Below are positions 57,052 to 64,000 of a stretch of DNA of 64,000 nucleotides, piece after piece. Within the stretch, counting starts at the first letter, position 1, and every line of letters starts with the position of its first letter. Where the stretch lies: contig NZ_CP109598.1 in NCBI RefSeq assembly GCF_036327775.1, positions 5,220,001-5,284,000 on the forward strand, written 5' to 3'. The translations under genes and the position numbers were made by a program. Origin of the DNA: Streptomyces sp. NBC_01498 (GTDB lineage: Bacteria; Actinomycetota; Actinomycetes; Streptomycetales; Streptomycetaceae). The notes beneath the pieces are model-generated. The model searched no databases. It was not told the DNA's origin and worked only from the letters and a program-made list of their open reading frames with translations.

Positions 57052-57759
57052 TCAGAGGACCGGCGCCGGGGTGGCCGCCGGGGTGTCGGCGCGCCCGCGT
57101 GCCGGGCGCCGGACGAGGTACGCGGCCACCGTTCCCGCCGCGAACAGCGCCAGCACGGACACCGCCGCGCCGAACCAGCTCGCGCCCAGCCACTGGCCGC
57201 CGAAGTAGCCGAGACCGACGCTGTACCCGGTCCAGGCCACGGCGGCCAGCGCCGACCAGGGCAGGAACTCCTTGAGCTTGCGGTGCGCGGCGCCCGCGCC
57301 CAGCGAGACCACCGAGCGGCCCGCGGGTACGAAGCGCGCGATGACCACGAGGAGCCCGCCACCGGTGAGGGACGCACCGAGGTTTTCCTGCGCGGTGGTC
57401 AGCCGGCGGGAGCGGGCGATCGCGCGGGCCAGCCGGTCGCCGCCGCGCCACGCGAGGCGGTACGCGACGAAGTCACCGATCACCGAGGCGACGGCCGCGC
57501 ACACGATCAGCACGAGCAGCGACGGCACTTCCTGCGGCACATGGGCCACGTGCGACACCTTGTCGGCGGCGTCGGCGACCGCCGAGCTTCCCGCCGCCGC
57601 GGCCGTGGCGGTCGTGATCACCAGGACACCGCTGGGCAGGACGGGCACAAACACGTCCAGCAGTACGGAGAGTGCCACCACGGCGTAGATCCATGGGCTG
57701 CCGGTCAGCGCGCCCAGACTCTCCAGCACTCTTGCTTTCCCCGTTCCCGTTCCCGTCAC
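57052..57759 (-). CDS. DedA family membrane protein, second copy
   Basis: 235 residues, GTG start with GGGAGG 10 nt upstream. DedA fold: LLDVFVPVLPSGVLVITTATAA, ASVIGDFVAYRLAWRGGDRLAR, VIARFVPAGRSVVSLGAGAAHRKLKEFLPWSALAAVAWTGYSVGLGYFGG. It differs from the 52-kb copy in carrying an extra 30-residue loop (SSAVADAADKVSHVAHVPQEVP). Likely involved in lipid carrier recycling or membrane homeostasis. Confidence 0.87.
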   Translation of the reverse strand: MTGTGTGKARVLESLGALTGSPWIYAVVALSVLLDVFVPVLPSGVLVITTATAAAAGSSAVADAADKVSHVAHVPQEVPSLLVLIVCAAVASVIGDFVAYRLAWRGGDRLARAIARSRRLTTAQENLGASLTGGGLLVVIARFVPAGRSVVSLGAGAAHRKLKEFLPWSALAAVAWTGYSVGLGYFGGQWLGASWFGAAVSVLALFAAGTVAAYLVRRPARGRADTPAATPAPVL

Positions 57760-58225
57760 GAAGCCGAAACCTCCCGGCCTCGTACCCCCTGACGGCCGCT
57801 CCTCCCGCGCGAAGCGAACAGCGAGCAGCCGTCGGCCGTACGGTGTACGCCCGTCCGGTGGACCACCTTCCCACGTGGCGGGTGTTGTCCACCTCCCGTT
57901 TCGGCTTCGGCCGGGGCCGGGGAATGGCCGGATGTGTGTGTCCGGGGCGAGTCTGCCGGACAGCGGAACGCCCGGACCCCGGTGAAACGGGGTCCGGGCG
58001 CCTGTACCGCCGGTCGCGCTGTTCTTCCGGTTGTCCTTCTGGTCAATGTGATCAATTCTGTCGATCTGTCGACTTGTTGATCAAGTGAGAGAAGTCGGCC
58101 CGGTCATGGGCCTGTGGGGTGACTGTCATGGCCCTGCCAGAGGGCCTGTCGTGAGGCGTCTCGGAGGCCCTGCCGGAGACCGCGTACGGCCCGGCCGTCC
58201 GGCCCGCCGCTTCCCCTGCCAACCG
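57760..58225. other. 466-bp intergenic region with a nested palindrome
   Basis: Upstream of the dedA gene and downstream of doxX. No gene is supported. It holds a GGGGTCCGGGC-type hairpin near 57968-58000 (CCGGACCCC.. GGGGTCCGG) acting as terminator, and the 35-bp palindrome at 58049-58083. Confidence 0.6.
58049..58083. repeat. 35-bp low-GC nested palindrome
   Basis: TGATCAA (58049-58055) and TTGATCA (58077-58083) form the outer arms; GTCGA (58060-58064) and TCGAC (58069-58073) the inner arms around TCTG. Strongly AT-biased relative to the region. Confidence 0.8.
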
Positions 58226-58663
58226 TCAGGCGGTCACGGCCGCCGGCCGCTCCCGGCGCTCCGGTTCGCGTGTGCCGCGCGAGCCGATGAGCCGGTCCAG
58301 TGCGAGCGCGCCGGGACCGTTGAAGACGATCAGCAGGAAGGCCCAGCAGAAGATCGCCGCGGCCTCCCCGCCGTTCTCCATGGGGAACAGCCCTTCGGGC
58401 TGGTGGACGTTGAAGTACGCGTACGCCATGGACCCCGACGCCACGAGAGCGGCGATCCGGGTCCCCAGGCCGAGGAGGACCAGGCAGCCTCCGACGAGCT
58501 GGATGACGGCGGCGTACCAGCCGGGCCAGGCCCCGGCCTCGGCCTGCTCCTTGCCGAGGACTCCGAAGAGCGTCGCGGCGCCGTGGCAGGCGAAGAGCAG
58601 TCCGATCACCATGCGGAAGAGTCCGAGGGCGTACGGCTGCGCTTGGTTGATGCGTGTGGACAT
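58226..58663 (-). CDS. DoxX family membrane protein
   Basis: 145 residues, four hydrophobic helices: ALGLFRMVIGLLFACHGAATLFG, WPGWYAAVIQLVGGCLVLLGLGTR, AALVASGSMAYAYFNVH, AAIFCWAFLLIVFNGPGALALDR. This is the DoxX/SURF4-like family; M. tuberculosis DoxX works in an oxidoreductase complex with SodA and SseA. An iron-box-like site lies about 45 bp upstream of the start, suggesting iron control. The protein has a Cys/His pair (FACHG) in helix 1. Confidence 0.88.
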   Translation of the reverse strand: MSTRINQAQPYALGLFRMVIGLLFACHGAATLFGVLGKEQAEAGAWPGWYAAVIQLVGGCLVLLGLGTRIAALVASGSMAYAYFNVHQPEGLFPMENGGEAAAIFCWAFLLIVFNGPGALALDRLIGSRGTREPERRERPAAVTA

Positions 58664-58708
58664 GGGGGGTTGTGCTCCTTCGGTTCGGGACGTAACCGAC
58701 GAGAGGCT

Positions 58709-58727
58709 TCAGGTTAGGCAGCCCTAA
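58709..58727 (-). promoter_or_regulatory. DmdR/IdeR-type iron box candidate
   Basis: TCAGGTTAGGCAGCCCTAA matches 15 of 19 positions of the DtxR/IdeR-family consensus TTAGGTTAGGCTAACCTAA. It lies 46-64 bp before the doxX start codon, where a repressor would block transcription. Confidence 0.6.
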
Positions 58728-58883
58728 AGAATGCTTGCAAGTTCAACATCATCGGGACGGACGTTTCTCAGCCGTACGGCCGTTCCCCGGCGTGAAGCCG
58801 ACCCCGGGCCGCTGACCTGCCACTTCCGGTCGGCTTGTCGCGACTGCGACGGAGATCCCCTTCGGGCGGGCATGGGCAGACCA

Positions 58884-58916
58884 ATGCCCGGTTCGGAGGA
58901 ACCGGGCATGGGATGA
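58884..58916. terminator. hairpin, likely terminator of the PhoD-like gene
   Basis: ATGCCCGGTTC near 58884-58894 pairs with GAACCGGGCAT near 58900-58910. It is downstream of the minus-strand phosphatase. Confidence 0.65.
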
Positions 58917-58975
58917 GGAACGGGGATCGCGGTGTCAAAGGGTGCCGGCGTACGGCTCCGGGGCCGCCCCGGCCG

Positions 58976-60736
58976 TCACCGCGGCGACAGCTCCCGTTCG
59001 TCGACGGTCACCAGGCGCGCCCCGCCGTCCCGCGCCGGTGCCGCCTGCGCCTGGACCGTGCGCAGCCGCGCGGAACGTCCCCGCAACGTCAGCGTCATCA
59101 GCTGATTGCCGAACCAGGGCCCGCCGGTCTTGCGCCACCCGACCGACGGGGTGGCCACCCGGCCGTGCCGGGCGAAGGCCCGGCCCAGCCGCCGCCCCAC
59201 CCCGCTCCAGCCGAACCGGAAGCCGAAGCGGATCCAGCGCGGGATGGAGTTGTGCACCGGCGAGCAGGTCAGCTGGACGACCCGGGACCGGGGCTGCTCC
59301 GTACGCCAGGCCGGTTCGGCGACGTACGCGTGGTGCACGTCGCCCGACAGCACGCACACCGTCGCGGGCGCGTCCGGCCCGCCGCCCACCTCGGCGATCA
59401 GCCCTGACAGCGCCTCGAACGACGTCGGGAACGCGGCCCAGTGCTCCAGGTCCGCCGCCCGGCGCAGCTTCTCGCCGAACCGCGCCCACCGGGGCCCGCG
59501 TTCGCCCCGCGCCAGCGCCGCGTCCCAGCTCTCCGCGTCGTGGACCAGCGGCGGCAGCAGCCAGGGCAGGGAGGTGCCGATCAGCAGATGGTCGCGGTCG
59601 CCGGGGTCGGTCAGCGCCTGCTCGCGCAGCCAGCGCGCCTCGTCGGCGTCCAGCATCTCCCGGCGCCCCTCCTCCAGGACGCGGGCCGCCCGCGAGTCGA
59701 TCATCAGCAGCCTGGTCCGGCCGAAGTCGCGGCGGTAGCTCCAGCGCGCGCGGGCCGGGTCGGCGTCGGCCTCGGCCGCGAACTCCCGCAGCCGGGCGGT
59801 CCCGTCCGGCTCGGCCCGTACGGCGGCGTACACCTTGTCCTCGGCCAGCTCGGCGGGGGAGAGGTTGCCGAGGTGCTGATAGACCCAGTACGACATCAGC
59901 CCGCTCAGGATGCGCTCCCGCCACCACGGCTCGGTCCGCATCTCGGCGACCCAGGACGCGCTGGTGTTCCAGTCGTCGATCACGTCGTGGTCGTCGAAGA
60001 TCATGCAGCTCGGGACGGTGGACAGCAGCCAGCGGACGTGGGGGTCGCTCCAGGACTCGTCGTAGAGGAGCGTGTACTCCTCGTAGTCCGCGACCTCGGC
60101 GCCCGGGGGCGCGTCGAGATCCCGGCGCTCGGCCAGCCGGCGGCGGGTGGCCTTCGACGTCTCGTCCGCGTACACCTGGTCGCCGAGCAGGAGCAGGACG
60201 TCCGGGCGCTCCGCCGCGGGGTCGGCCGTGAGCGTCGCGGCGAGGGTGTGGAGGGCGTCGGGGCCGACGGGGTCGGGCTCGTCGTCGGGCGCGGAGGCCC
60301 AGCGGCACGAGCCGAACGCGACACGCAGCTCGGGCCCGTCGGACATGCCGGGAGCGTCGGCCGTGTCAGGCGTGTCAGGCGTGTCAGGCGTGTCCGGCGT
60401 GTCCCGGGCGTCGGGCCTACCGGGTCCGTCGGGAGTCCGGACAGCGGCCGGGACGCGGATCACGCTCGGCGGGAGCGGGGAGCCCTCGGGCGGCCAGGCC
60501 CGTACGTCGTCCAGCAGCACCTCGTACGCCGCCGCGGTGCCGGGCGTCAGCCCCGTCACCGGGATCAGGGCGTAGTGGTGCCCGGCGATCAGGAACGTGC
60601 GCGACGAGCCGTACGCGCCGCCCTCACAGCGGACCTCGGCCGTGCACGGCCCGTCCGTCTCGACCCAGATGGTGGCCGTGCCGCCGGCGTCCCCGTCGAC
60701 ACGGCGCAGCAGTGGTCCCAGGCGCAGCCCGGTCAT
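58976..60736 (-). CDS. PhoD-like metallophosphatase (alkaline phosphatase D family)
   Basis: 586 residues, ATG with GGAGGAGG upstream. N-terminal fibronectin-like PhoD_N domain (LRLGPLLRRVDGDAGGTATIWVETDG), then the binuclear metal site: RVAFGSCRW, DVLLLLGDQVYADETSK, CMIFDDHDVIDDWN, RTRLLMIDSR and VCVLSGDVHHAYVAEPAW. Classical PhoD is exported by Tat; this protein has no signal peptide, so it acts in the cytosol. A linker at about 115-135 contains a DTP repeat (DNA repeats of GTGTCAGGC at 60364-60400). The substrate is likely a phosphodiester such as a nucleotide or teichoic-acid fragment. Confidence 0.88.
   Translation of the reverse strand: MTGLRLGPLLRRVDGDAGGTATIWVETDGPCTAEVRCEGGAYGSSRTFLIAGHHYALIPVTGLTPGTAAAYEVLLDDVRAWPPEGSPLPPSVIRVPAAVRTPDGPGRPDARDTPDTPDTPDTPDTADAPGMSDGPELRVAFGSCRWASAPDDEPDPVGPDALHTLAATLTADPAAERPDVLLLLGDQVYADETSKATRRRLAERRDLDAPPGAEVADYEEYTLLYDESWSDPHVRWLLSTVPSCMIFDDHDVIDDWNTSASWVAEMRTEPWWRERILSGLMSYWVYQHLGNLSPAELAEDKVYAAVRAEPDGTARLREFAAEADADPARARWSYRRDFGRTRLLMIDSRAARVLEEGRREMLDADEARWLREQALTDPGDRDHLLIGTSLPWLLPPLVHDAESWDAALARGERGPRWARFGEKLRRAADLEHWAAFPTSFEALSGLIAEVGGGPDAPATVCVLSGDVHHAYVAEPAWRTEQPRSRVVQLTCSPVHNSIPRWIRFGFRFGWSGVGRRLGRAFARHGRVATPSVGWRKTGGPWFGNQLMTLTLRGRSARLRTVQAQAAPARDGGARLVTVDERELSPR
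60364..60400. repeat. 9-bp tandem repeat inside the PhoD-like gene
   Basis: GTGTCAGGC and close variants recur four times, encoding the DTPDTPDTPDT linker on the minus strand. Confidence 0.85.
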
Positions 60737-60973
60737 GGTGCCTCCTCCGTCGCCCCGTACGGTACGGAACGACGGAGGGGCCCGACCAGGTTCCGGCCGG
60801 TGACGGCCGGGTGACGTGCCGGTGAGCAGGCCGGACGGCCCGCCGGCCGGTGCCGCCGGCAGCGGCCGGTACCCGTCCGGCGACTCTCACGGCAGCGGTC
60901 GCCCGCCGCCGTTTCGGCGGCCGTTCCCGTGGCCGCTTCAGTGGCGGTCCCGGCGGCCGTCCCGGCAGCTGTC
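60737..60973. other. intergenic region, GGCGGCCGT/GGCAGCCG-type degenerate repeats
   Basis: 237 bp between phoD start and the HNH stop. From 60900 on, segments such as GGCGGCCGTTCCCGTGGCC recur imperfectly. No gene supported. Confidence 0.4.
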
Positions 60974-61636
60974 TCAGCAGCCGTTGAGCACGCTCTGGAG
61001 CTTGCTCTTCTCCGCCGAGTCGACGCTCAGGTTGTAGTAGTGCTTCACGTGCACCCACATGCGGGCGTACGTGCAGTGGTACGAGGAGCTCGGCGGCATC
61101 CACTCGGCGGGGTCGCGGTCGCTCTTGGACTGGTTGACGTTGTCGGTGACCGCGAGAAGCTGCGGACGGCTCAGGTCGTTGGCGAACGCCTGGCGCTGCG
61201 CGGTGCTCCAGCCGCTGGCGCCGGAACCCCACGCCTCGGCCAGCGGAACCATGTGGTCGATGTCGATGTCACTGGCGGCGGTCCACGTGGCGCCGTCGTA
61301 CGGGGACTTCCAACTGCCGCTCGTCGCCGCGCAGCTGGAGTCCTGGGAGACGTTCGAGCCGTCGCGCTTGAGGACGGTCTCGCGGGTGTCGCAGGAGCCG
61401 GACTGGGTGATCCAGTGCGGGAACTTGTCGCGGCTGTAGCCACTGCTGGAGCCCTCGGTGGACACGGTCAGCTGGCCGAGGTAACTACGCGCGGTGGAGG
61501 CGCTGATGGGGGTGGGCGGGGCGGCCTGGGCGGCGGGGGCGGTGAGCACGGCCGTGGCCGCGAGCAGGGCGGCGGAGGCGGCGGTGACGGCTATTCGACC
61601 GACGGGACGGCTGCGACGCGCGTAGATACCGGACAT
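60974..61636 (-). CDS. secreted HNH-type nuclease (DUF1524/GmrSD C-terminal fold)
   Basis: 220 residues with a clear signal peptide (RRSRPVGRIAVTAASAALLAATAVLTAPAAQAA). The mature protein contains the HNH motif DIDIDHMVPLAEAWGSGASG, then RQAFANDLSRPQLLAVTDNVNQSKSDRDPAEWMPP and a final YHCTYARMWVHVKHYYNL. Four to six Cys suggest disulfides, suited to an extracellular enzyme. It should cut DNA outside the cell, for nutrient use or competition. It is a common Streptomyces exoprotein. ATG 61636. Confidence 0.9.
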   Translation of the reverse strand: MSGIYARRSRPVGRIAVTAASAALLAATAVLTAPAAQAAPPTPISASTARSYLGQLTVSTEGSSSGYSRDKFPHWITQSGSCDTRETVLKRDGSNVSQDSSCAATSGSWKSPYDGATWTAASDIDIDHMVPLAEAWGSGASGWSTAQRQAFANDLSRPQLLAVTDNVNQSKSDRDPAEWMPPSSSYHCTYARMWVHVKHYYNLSVDSAEKSKLQSVLNGC

Positions 61637-61748
61637 GTGAACTCCCTTGTCGTGGGGGGAAGCTGGCCGTTCGGAACCGGGGGGTGTCGGACCCGAGCGC
61701 CCATCGTGGCGATGCCGCGTTGCTTCCAGGTGGGCATCAGGTAACAGG

Positions 61749-61769
61749 GTGACGACATGTGCACGTCAC
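61749..61769. promoter_or_regulatory. GTGACG...CGTCAC inverted repeat, possible operator
   Basis: 6-bp arms at 61749-61754 and 61764-61769 with a 9-bp gap, in the divergent promoter region of the HNH nuclease and the FetB-like genes. Confidence 0.35.
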
Positions 61770-61850
61770 ATCAAGGGTTTTGGATGTCCGTTGTCGGCTC
61801 TCGGTGAGGTCAACGCGCGTCGCACGGGCGTTTTCTGACGTACGGGCAGA

Positions 61851-62624
61851 ATGTCCGACACGGAGCGAGGTGAAGTGGGGAACATGCTGCTGCATGTCGA
61901 TGTCCTGTTCGGTGTCGTACTGGCCGTCCTGCTGGCGGCGGCGGCCGGTACGGCGGCGCTCGCGCATCTCGGGAAGGGGCGGGAGATCGCCACGGCCGGG
62001 GTACGGGCGGCGGTCCAACTCGGCGCCGTCTCCCTGGTGATCGGCTGGGTCGTCGGATCCGTACCGGCACTGCTGGCGTTCGTCGTCCTCATGTACGCGG
62101 TGGCGGTACGCACCGCCGGGCGCCGCGTCACGGCGAACCGGACCTGGTGGTGGGCCGCGGCGCCCATCGGTGCGGGGGTGGCGCCGGTGGTCGTGGCGCT
62201 GGTGCTGACCGGGCTCGTACCGGTCAAGGGCATCGCCCTCATCCCCGTCACCGGCATCCTCATCGGCGGCGCGATGACGGCGACGGTGCTCGCCGGACGG
62301 CGCGCCCTGGACGAACTCCACGCGCGCCGGGGCGAGGTGGAGGCGGGTCTCGCACTGGGACTGGCGGACCGGGACGCCCGGCTGGAGGTGGCCCGGCCCG
62401 CGGCGGCGGACGCGCTGCTGCCGGGGCTCGACCAGACGCGGACGGTGGGGCTGGTGACACTGCCGGGGGCGTTCGTCGGGATGCTGCTCGGCGGCGCGTC
62501 ACCGCTGTTCGCGGGCGCGGTGCAGCTGTTCGTCCTCGTCGCGCTGATGGCGGTGCAGGCGGTGGCGGTGAGCACGGTGCTGGAACTGGTGGCGCGTGGG
62601 CGGCTGTACCGGGACGCGGGGTGA
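61851..62624 (+). CDS. FetB/UPF0014-type ABC transporter permease
   Basis: 257 residues from ATG 61851 (an internal ATG at 61884 with GTGGGGA is an alternative). Six to seven hydrophobic helices and the UPF0014/FetB landmarks GVRAAVQLGAVSLVIG, VPVKGIALIPVTGILIGGAM and TRTVGLVTLPGAFVGMLLGGASPLFAGAVQLFVLVALMAVQAVAVST. In E. coli FetAB is an ABC exporter for iron; the ATPase partner is not next to it here. Confidence 0.85.
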   Translation: MSDTERGEVGNMLLHVDVLFGVVLAVLLAAAAGTAALAHLGKGREIATAGVRAAVQLGAVSLVIGWVVGSVPALLAFVVLMYAVAVRTAGRRVTANRTWWWAAAPIGAGVAPVVVALVLTGLVPVKGIALIPVTGILIGGAMTATVLAGRRALDELHARRGEVEAGLALGLADRDARLEVARPAAADALLPGLDQTRTVGLVTLPGAFVGMLLGGASPLFAGAVQLFVLVALMAVQAVAVSTVLELVARGRLYRDAG

Positions 62625-62638
62625 CGCCGGGCGACGGG

Positions 62639-63110
62639 GCCGGACCACGGGTCGGCGGGGTCCATGGTCTGCGGGGGCATCGCGGAGGCGGCCGATCCGG
62701 CGCGGTGGCGGGCGACTTCGTGGGCGGCCGTACCGGGACGGCCGGTTCGGGCAGTGCCTCGCGGACCGCCTCGGGGGTGTGCAGGTCCCACAGTCCGGCG
62801 GCCTCGTCGTCGCCGACGAAGACGAGGTCGGCGCCGCGCGCGAGATCGCGCAGCACCCCCGGGGCGGCGCCGGGTCCGGGGCCGTAACGCCACAGTGCGG
62901 GGCGGTGGTTGACGTCGAAGGAGAGCAGCGGGCGGCCGGGGCGGCGGGCGGTGAGGTCGCGCATCAGGGCGAGGCAGTCCGGGGAGAGGGCGGCCGTGAT
63001 GCCGGACAGGTGCAGGAGCCGGCCGGACCACGGGTCGGCGGGGTCCATGGTCTGCGAGGGCATCGCGGAGGCGGCCGATCCGGCGCGGTAGTAGGCGACT
63101 TCGTGGGCGG
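62639..63110. repeat. 89-bp direct repeats inside the kinase remnant
   Basis: 62639-62727 and 63022-63110 are identical except for 4 bases (about 95% identity), 383 bp apart. They encode the same kinase segment, with the first copy out of frame. Confidence 0.92.
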
Positions 63111-63213
63111 TGGTGGCGCGGTCCGTGGCCGTACGGAAGTAGACGCCGGTCGGGCGGCCGTCCGGGTCGCGGCGTACGGCGGAGGTGTCGACGCCGTACG
63201 CGCCGACAGCCGC
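62639..63213 (-). pseudogene. broken PfkB/2-keto-3-deoxygluconate kinase remnant
   Basis: The minus frame from 63213 reads AVGAYGVDTSAVRRDPDGRP..GVYFR, then HEVAYYRAGSAASAMP, LLHLSGITAALSPDC, LLSFDVNHRPALWR and LVFVGDDEAAGLW down to EALPEPAVPV at about 62731. These are the middle segments of a PfkB sugar kinase. A TAG stop precedes 63213, and the ATP-binding C-terminal half is missing. At 62727 the sequence jumps back to a second copy of the HEVA..DPADPWSG segment in another frame. It is thus a rearranged, non-functional remnant. Confidence 0.8.
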
Positions 63214-63299
63214 CTACGGGAGGGCCTCCCCAACCGGCCCCTCGCGGCCCGGCGGCGGGCCGGAGCCACTCGCCCCCGAGACCTGGCGGCGGACCGGAG
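63214..63299. other. gap between kinase remnant and HAD gene
   Basis: 86 bp; GC-rich, no gene. It would have held the N-terminal end of the kinase, which is absent. Confidence 0.4.
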
Positions 63300-63977
63300 C
63301 TACCCGCCCACGTGGAGCCTGATCGTGCCGTCCGGGTCCGCCGTGACGCGTACGTCCGTCAGGTCCCGCGTATGGGCCGTCGGCGACAGTGACTCCGCCC
63401 GGGGGCCCACGCCCAGTATTCGCATCCCCGCCGCCCGCGCCGCCGTGATGCCCGCGTCCGAGTCCTCCAGGACCAGGCAGTCCGCCGCGGCGACGCCCAG
63501 TTCCGCCGCCGCCTTGAGGAAGCCCTCCGGGTCGGGCTTGCTCGCCGATACGTCCTCCGCCGTGACCCGGACCGCCGGGACCGGCAGCCCCGACGCGGTC
63601 AGGCGCGCCGTGGCGAGGGCCTCGTCCGCCGAGGTCACCAGGGCGTGCGGCAGCCCGGCGATCGCCGCCATGAACGCGGGCGCGCCCGCGATCGGCACCA
63701 CCCCGTCCATGTCCGCCGTCTCCCGCGCCAGCAGCACCCGGTTGTCCGCGTGGTTCTGCTCCATCGGCCGGTCCGGCAGCAGCACCGCCATCGTCAGCTG
63801 GCCCTGTCGGCCGTGGACGACCTTCAGCGACTCCTCCGGGTCCAGACCGTGCTCGACCGCCCAGCGGCGCCAGACACGTTCCACGACGGCGTCGGAGTTG
63901 ACGAGGGTGCCGTCCATGTCGAGCAGCAGCGCGCGGGCGGTCAGGACGGCCGTGGTCGCCGTGGTCGTTGGGGCCAT
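63300..63977 (-). CDS. HAD-IA family sugar phosphatase (beta-phosphoglucomutase-like)
   Basis: 225 residues from ATG 63977. HAD motifs: ALLLDMDGTLVNSDAVVERVWRRWA (motif I DMDGT with nucleophile Asp), ALVTSADEALA (motif II Ser/Thr), SKPDPEGFLKAA (motif III Lys) and CLVLEDSDAGITAARAAGM (motif IV). The helical cap at 20-95 is type C1, as in sugar-phosphate phosphatases (YfbT/HxpA-like) that remove phosphate from sugar phosphates. The adjacent kinase remnant suggests a former sugar-metabolism pair. The gene ends near the window edge but appears complete. Confidence 0.92.
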   Translation of the reverse strand: MAPTTTATTAVLTARALLLDMDGTLVNSDAVVERVWRRWAVEHGLDPEESLKVVHGRQGQLTMAVLLPDRPMEQNHADNRVLLARETADMDGVVPIAGAPAFMAAIAGLPHALVTSADEALATARLTASGLPVPAVRVTAEDVSASKPDPEGFLKAAAELGVAAADCLVLEDSDAGITAARAAGMRILGVGPRAESLSPTAHTRDLTDVRVTADPDGTIRLHVGG

Positions 63978-64000
63978 CGAGGTCGACGTGGTCGGGGGGT

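Larger units (their letters stand above)
58664..58975. other. intergenic region upstream of doxX
   Basis: Contains the iron-box-like site (58709-58727) and doxX promoter. The rest, up to the PhoD-like stop, shows no gene; near 58875-58910 a short ATGCCCGGTTC...GAACCGGGCAT inverted repeat forms a terminator-like hairpin. Confidence 0.55.

Overview
The window is chromosomal DNA of a high-GC actinomycete, almost certainly Streptomyces or a close relative. The support is the very high GC with strong third-position G/C bias, frequent GTG starts, leaderless-type promoters (TAnnnT 6-7 nt before the start codon), a maleylpyruvate-isomerase/mycothiol family enzyme, DUF3145/DUF3052/DUF4429 proteins, and a fabD-fabH-acpP-fabF operon led by a FasR-type PucR regulator. 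There is no insertion sequence, prophage or CRISPR array. One tRNA gene is present.

Layout. 0-6.2 kb: an ATP-grasp enzyme, then a translationally coupled pair of secreted carbohydrate-active proteins (PQQ-type sugar dehydrogenase-PKD-CBM6, and a ThuA-CBM6-GH99-like fusion). 6.3-20 kb: a histidine kinase with a degenerate ATPase end, an MreB/Mbl-like actin, a mycothiol-type enzyme, a zinc-ribbon membrane protein, MarR/oxidoreductase/Ohr, a secreted M14 carboxypeptidase, an EI24 membrane protein and a secreted pyroglutamyl-peptidase-like protein. 20-27 kb: TetR, GH3 beta-glucosidase, aldose epimerase, SGNH lipoprotein, DUF3145 and a beta-hydroxyacid dehydrogenase. 27.6-32.5 kb: fabF, acpP, fabH, fabD and fasR. 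32.5-37.7 kb: an accessory block (pirin, serine hydrolase, MerR-aldo/keto reductase operon, DUF4429-SHOCT, I36-type secreted protein, small membrane protein). 37.9-42.5 kb: aceE, divergent from DUF3052 and an AhpE-like peroxiredoxin. This aceE/DUF3052/ahpE/fasR/fabD group matches a neighbourhood also found in mycobacteria.

42.7-52.3 kb is the most interesting part: a Ter stress-response locus. It has two TerD paralogs, a TerC-like DUF475 membrane protein, a TerA/TerD-like protein, a TerD protein with a YGYPQP-repeat tail, and a tightly coupled operon of a CitE-like lyase, a two-PRTase TRSP protein and a HAD phosphatase. Comparative genomics has predicted that this enzyme set makes a nucleoside-like metabolite, but no product is known. 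Convergent to it are DedA, FmdB-like and DUF4383 proteins. 54-58.7 kb: a coiled-coil membrane protein, a DUF4097 lipoprotein, tRNA-Val(UAC), DUF2277, a second DedA and a DoxX preceded by an iron-box-like site. 59-64 kb: a PhoD-like phosphatase, a secreted HNH nuclease, a FetB-type permease, a broken PfkB kinase carrying an internal 89-bp duplication, and a HAD phosphatase.

Non-coding structure is rich: perfect hairpin terminators, a duplicated terminator pair, a 7-bp x 10 microsatellite, about six copies of a 37-bp repeat, a 35-bp nested palindrome, and candidate operators for FasR, MerR, MarR and DmdR/IdeR.
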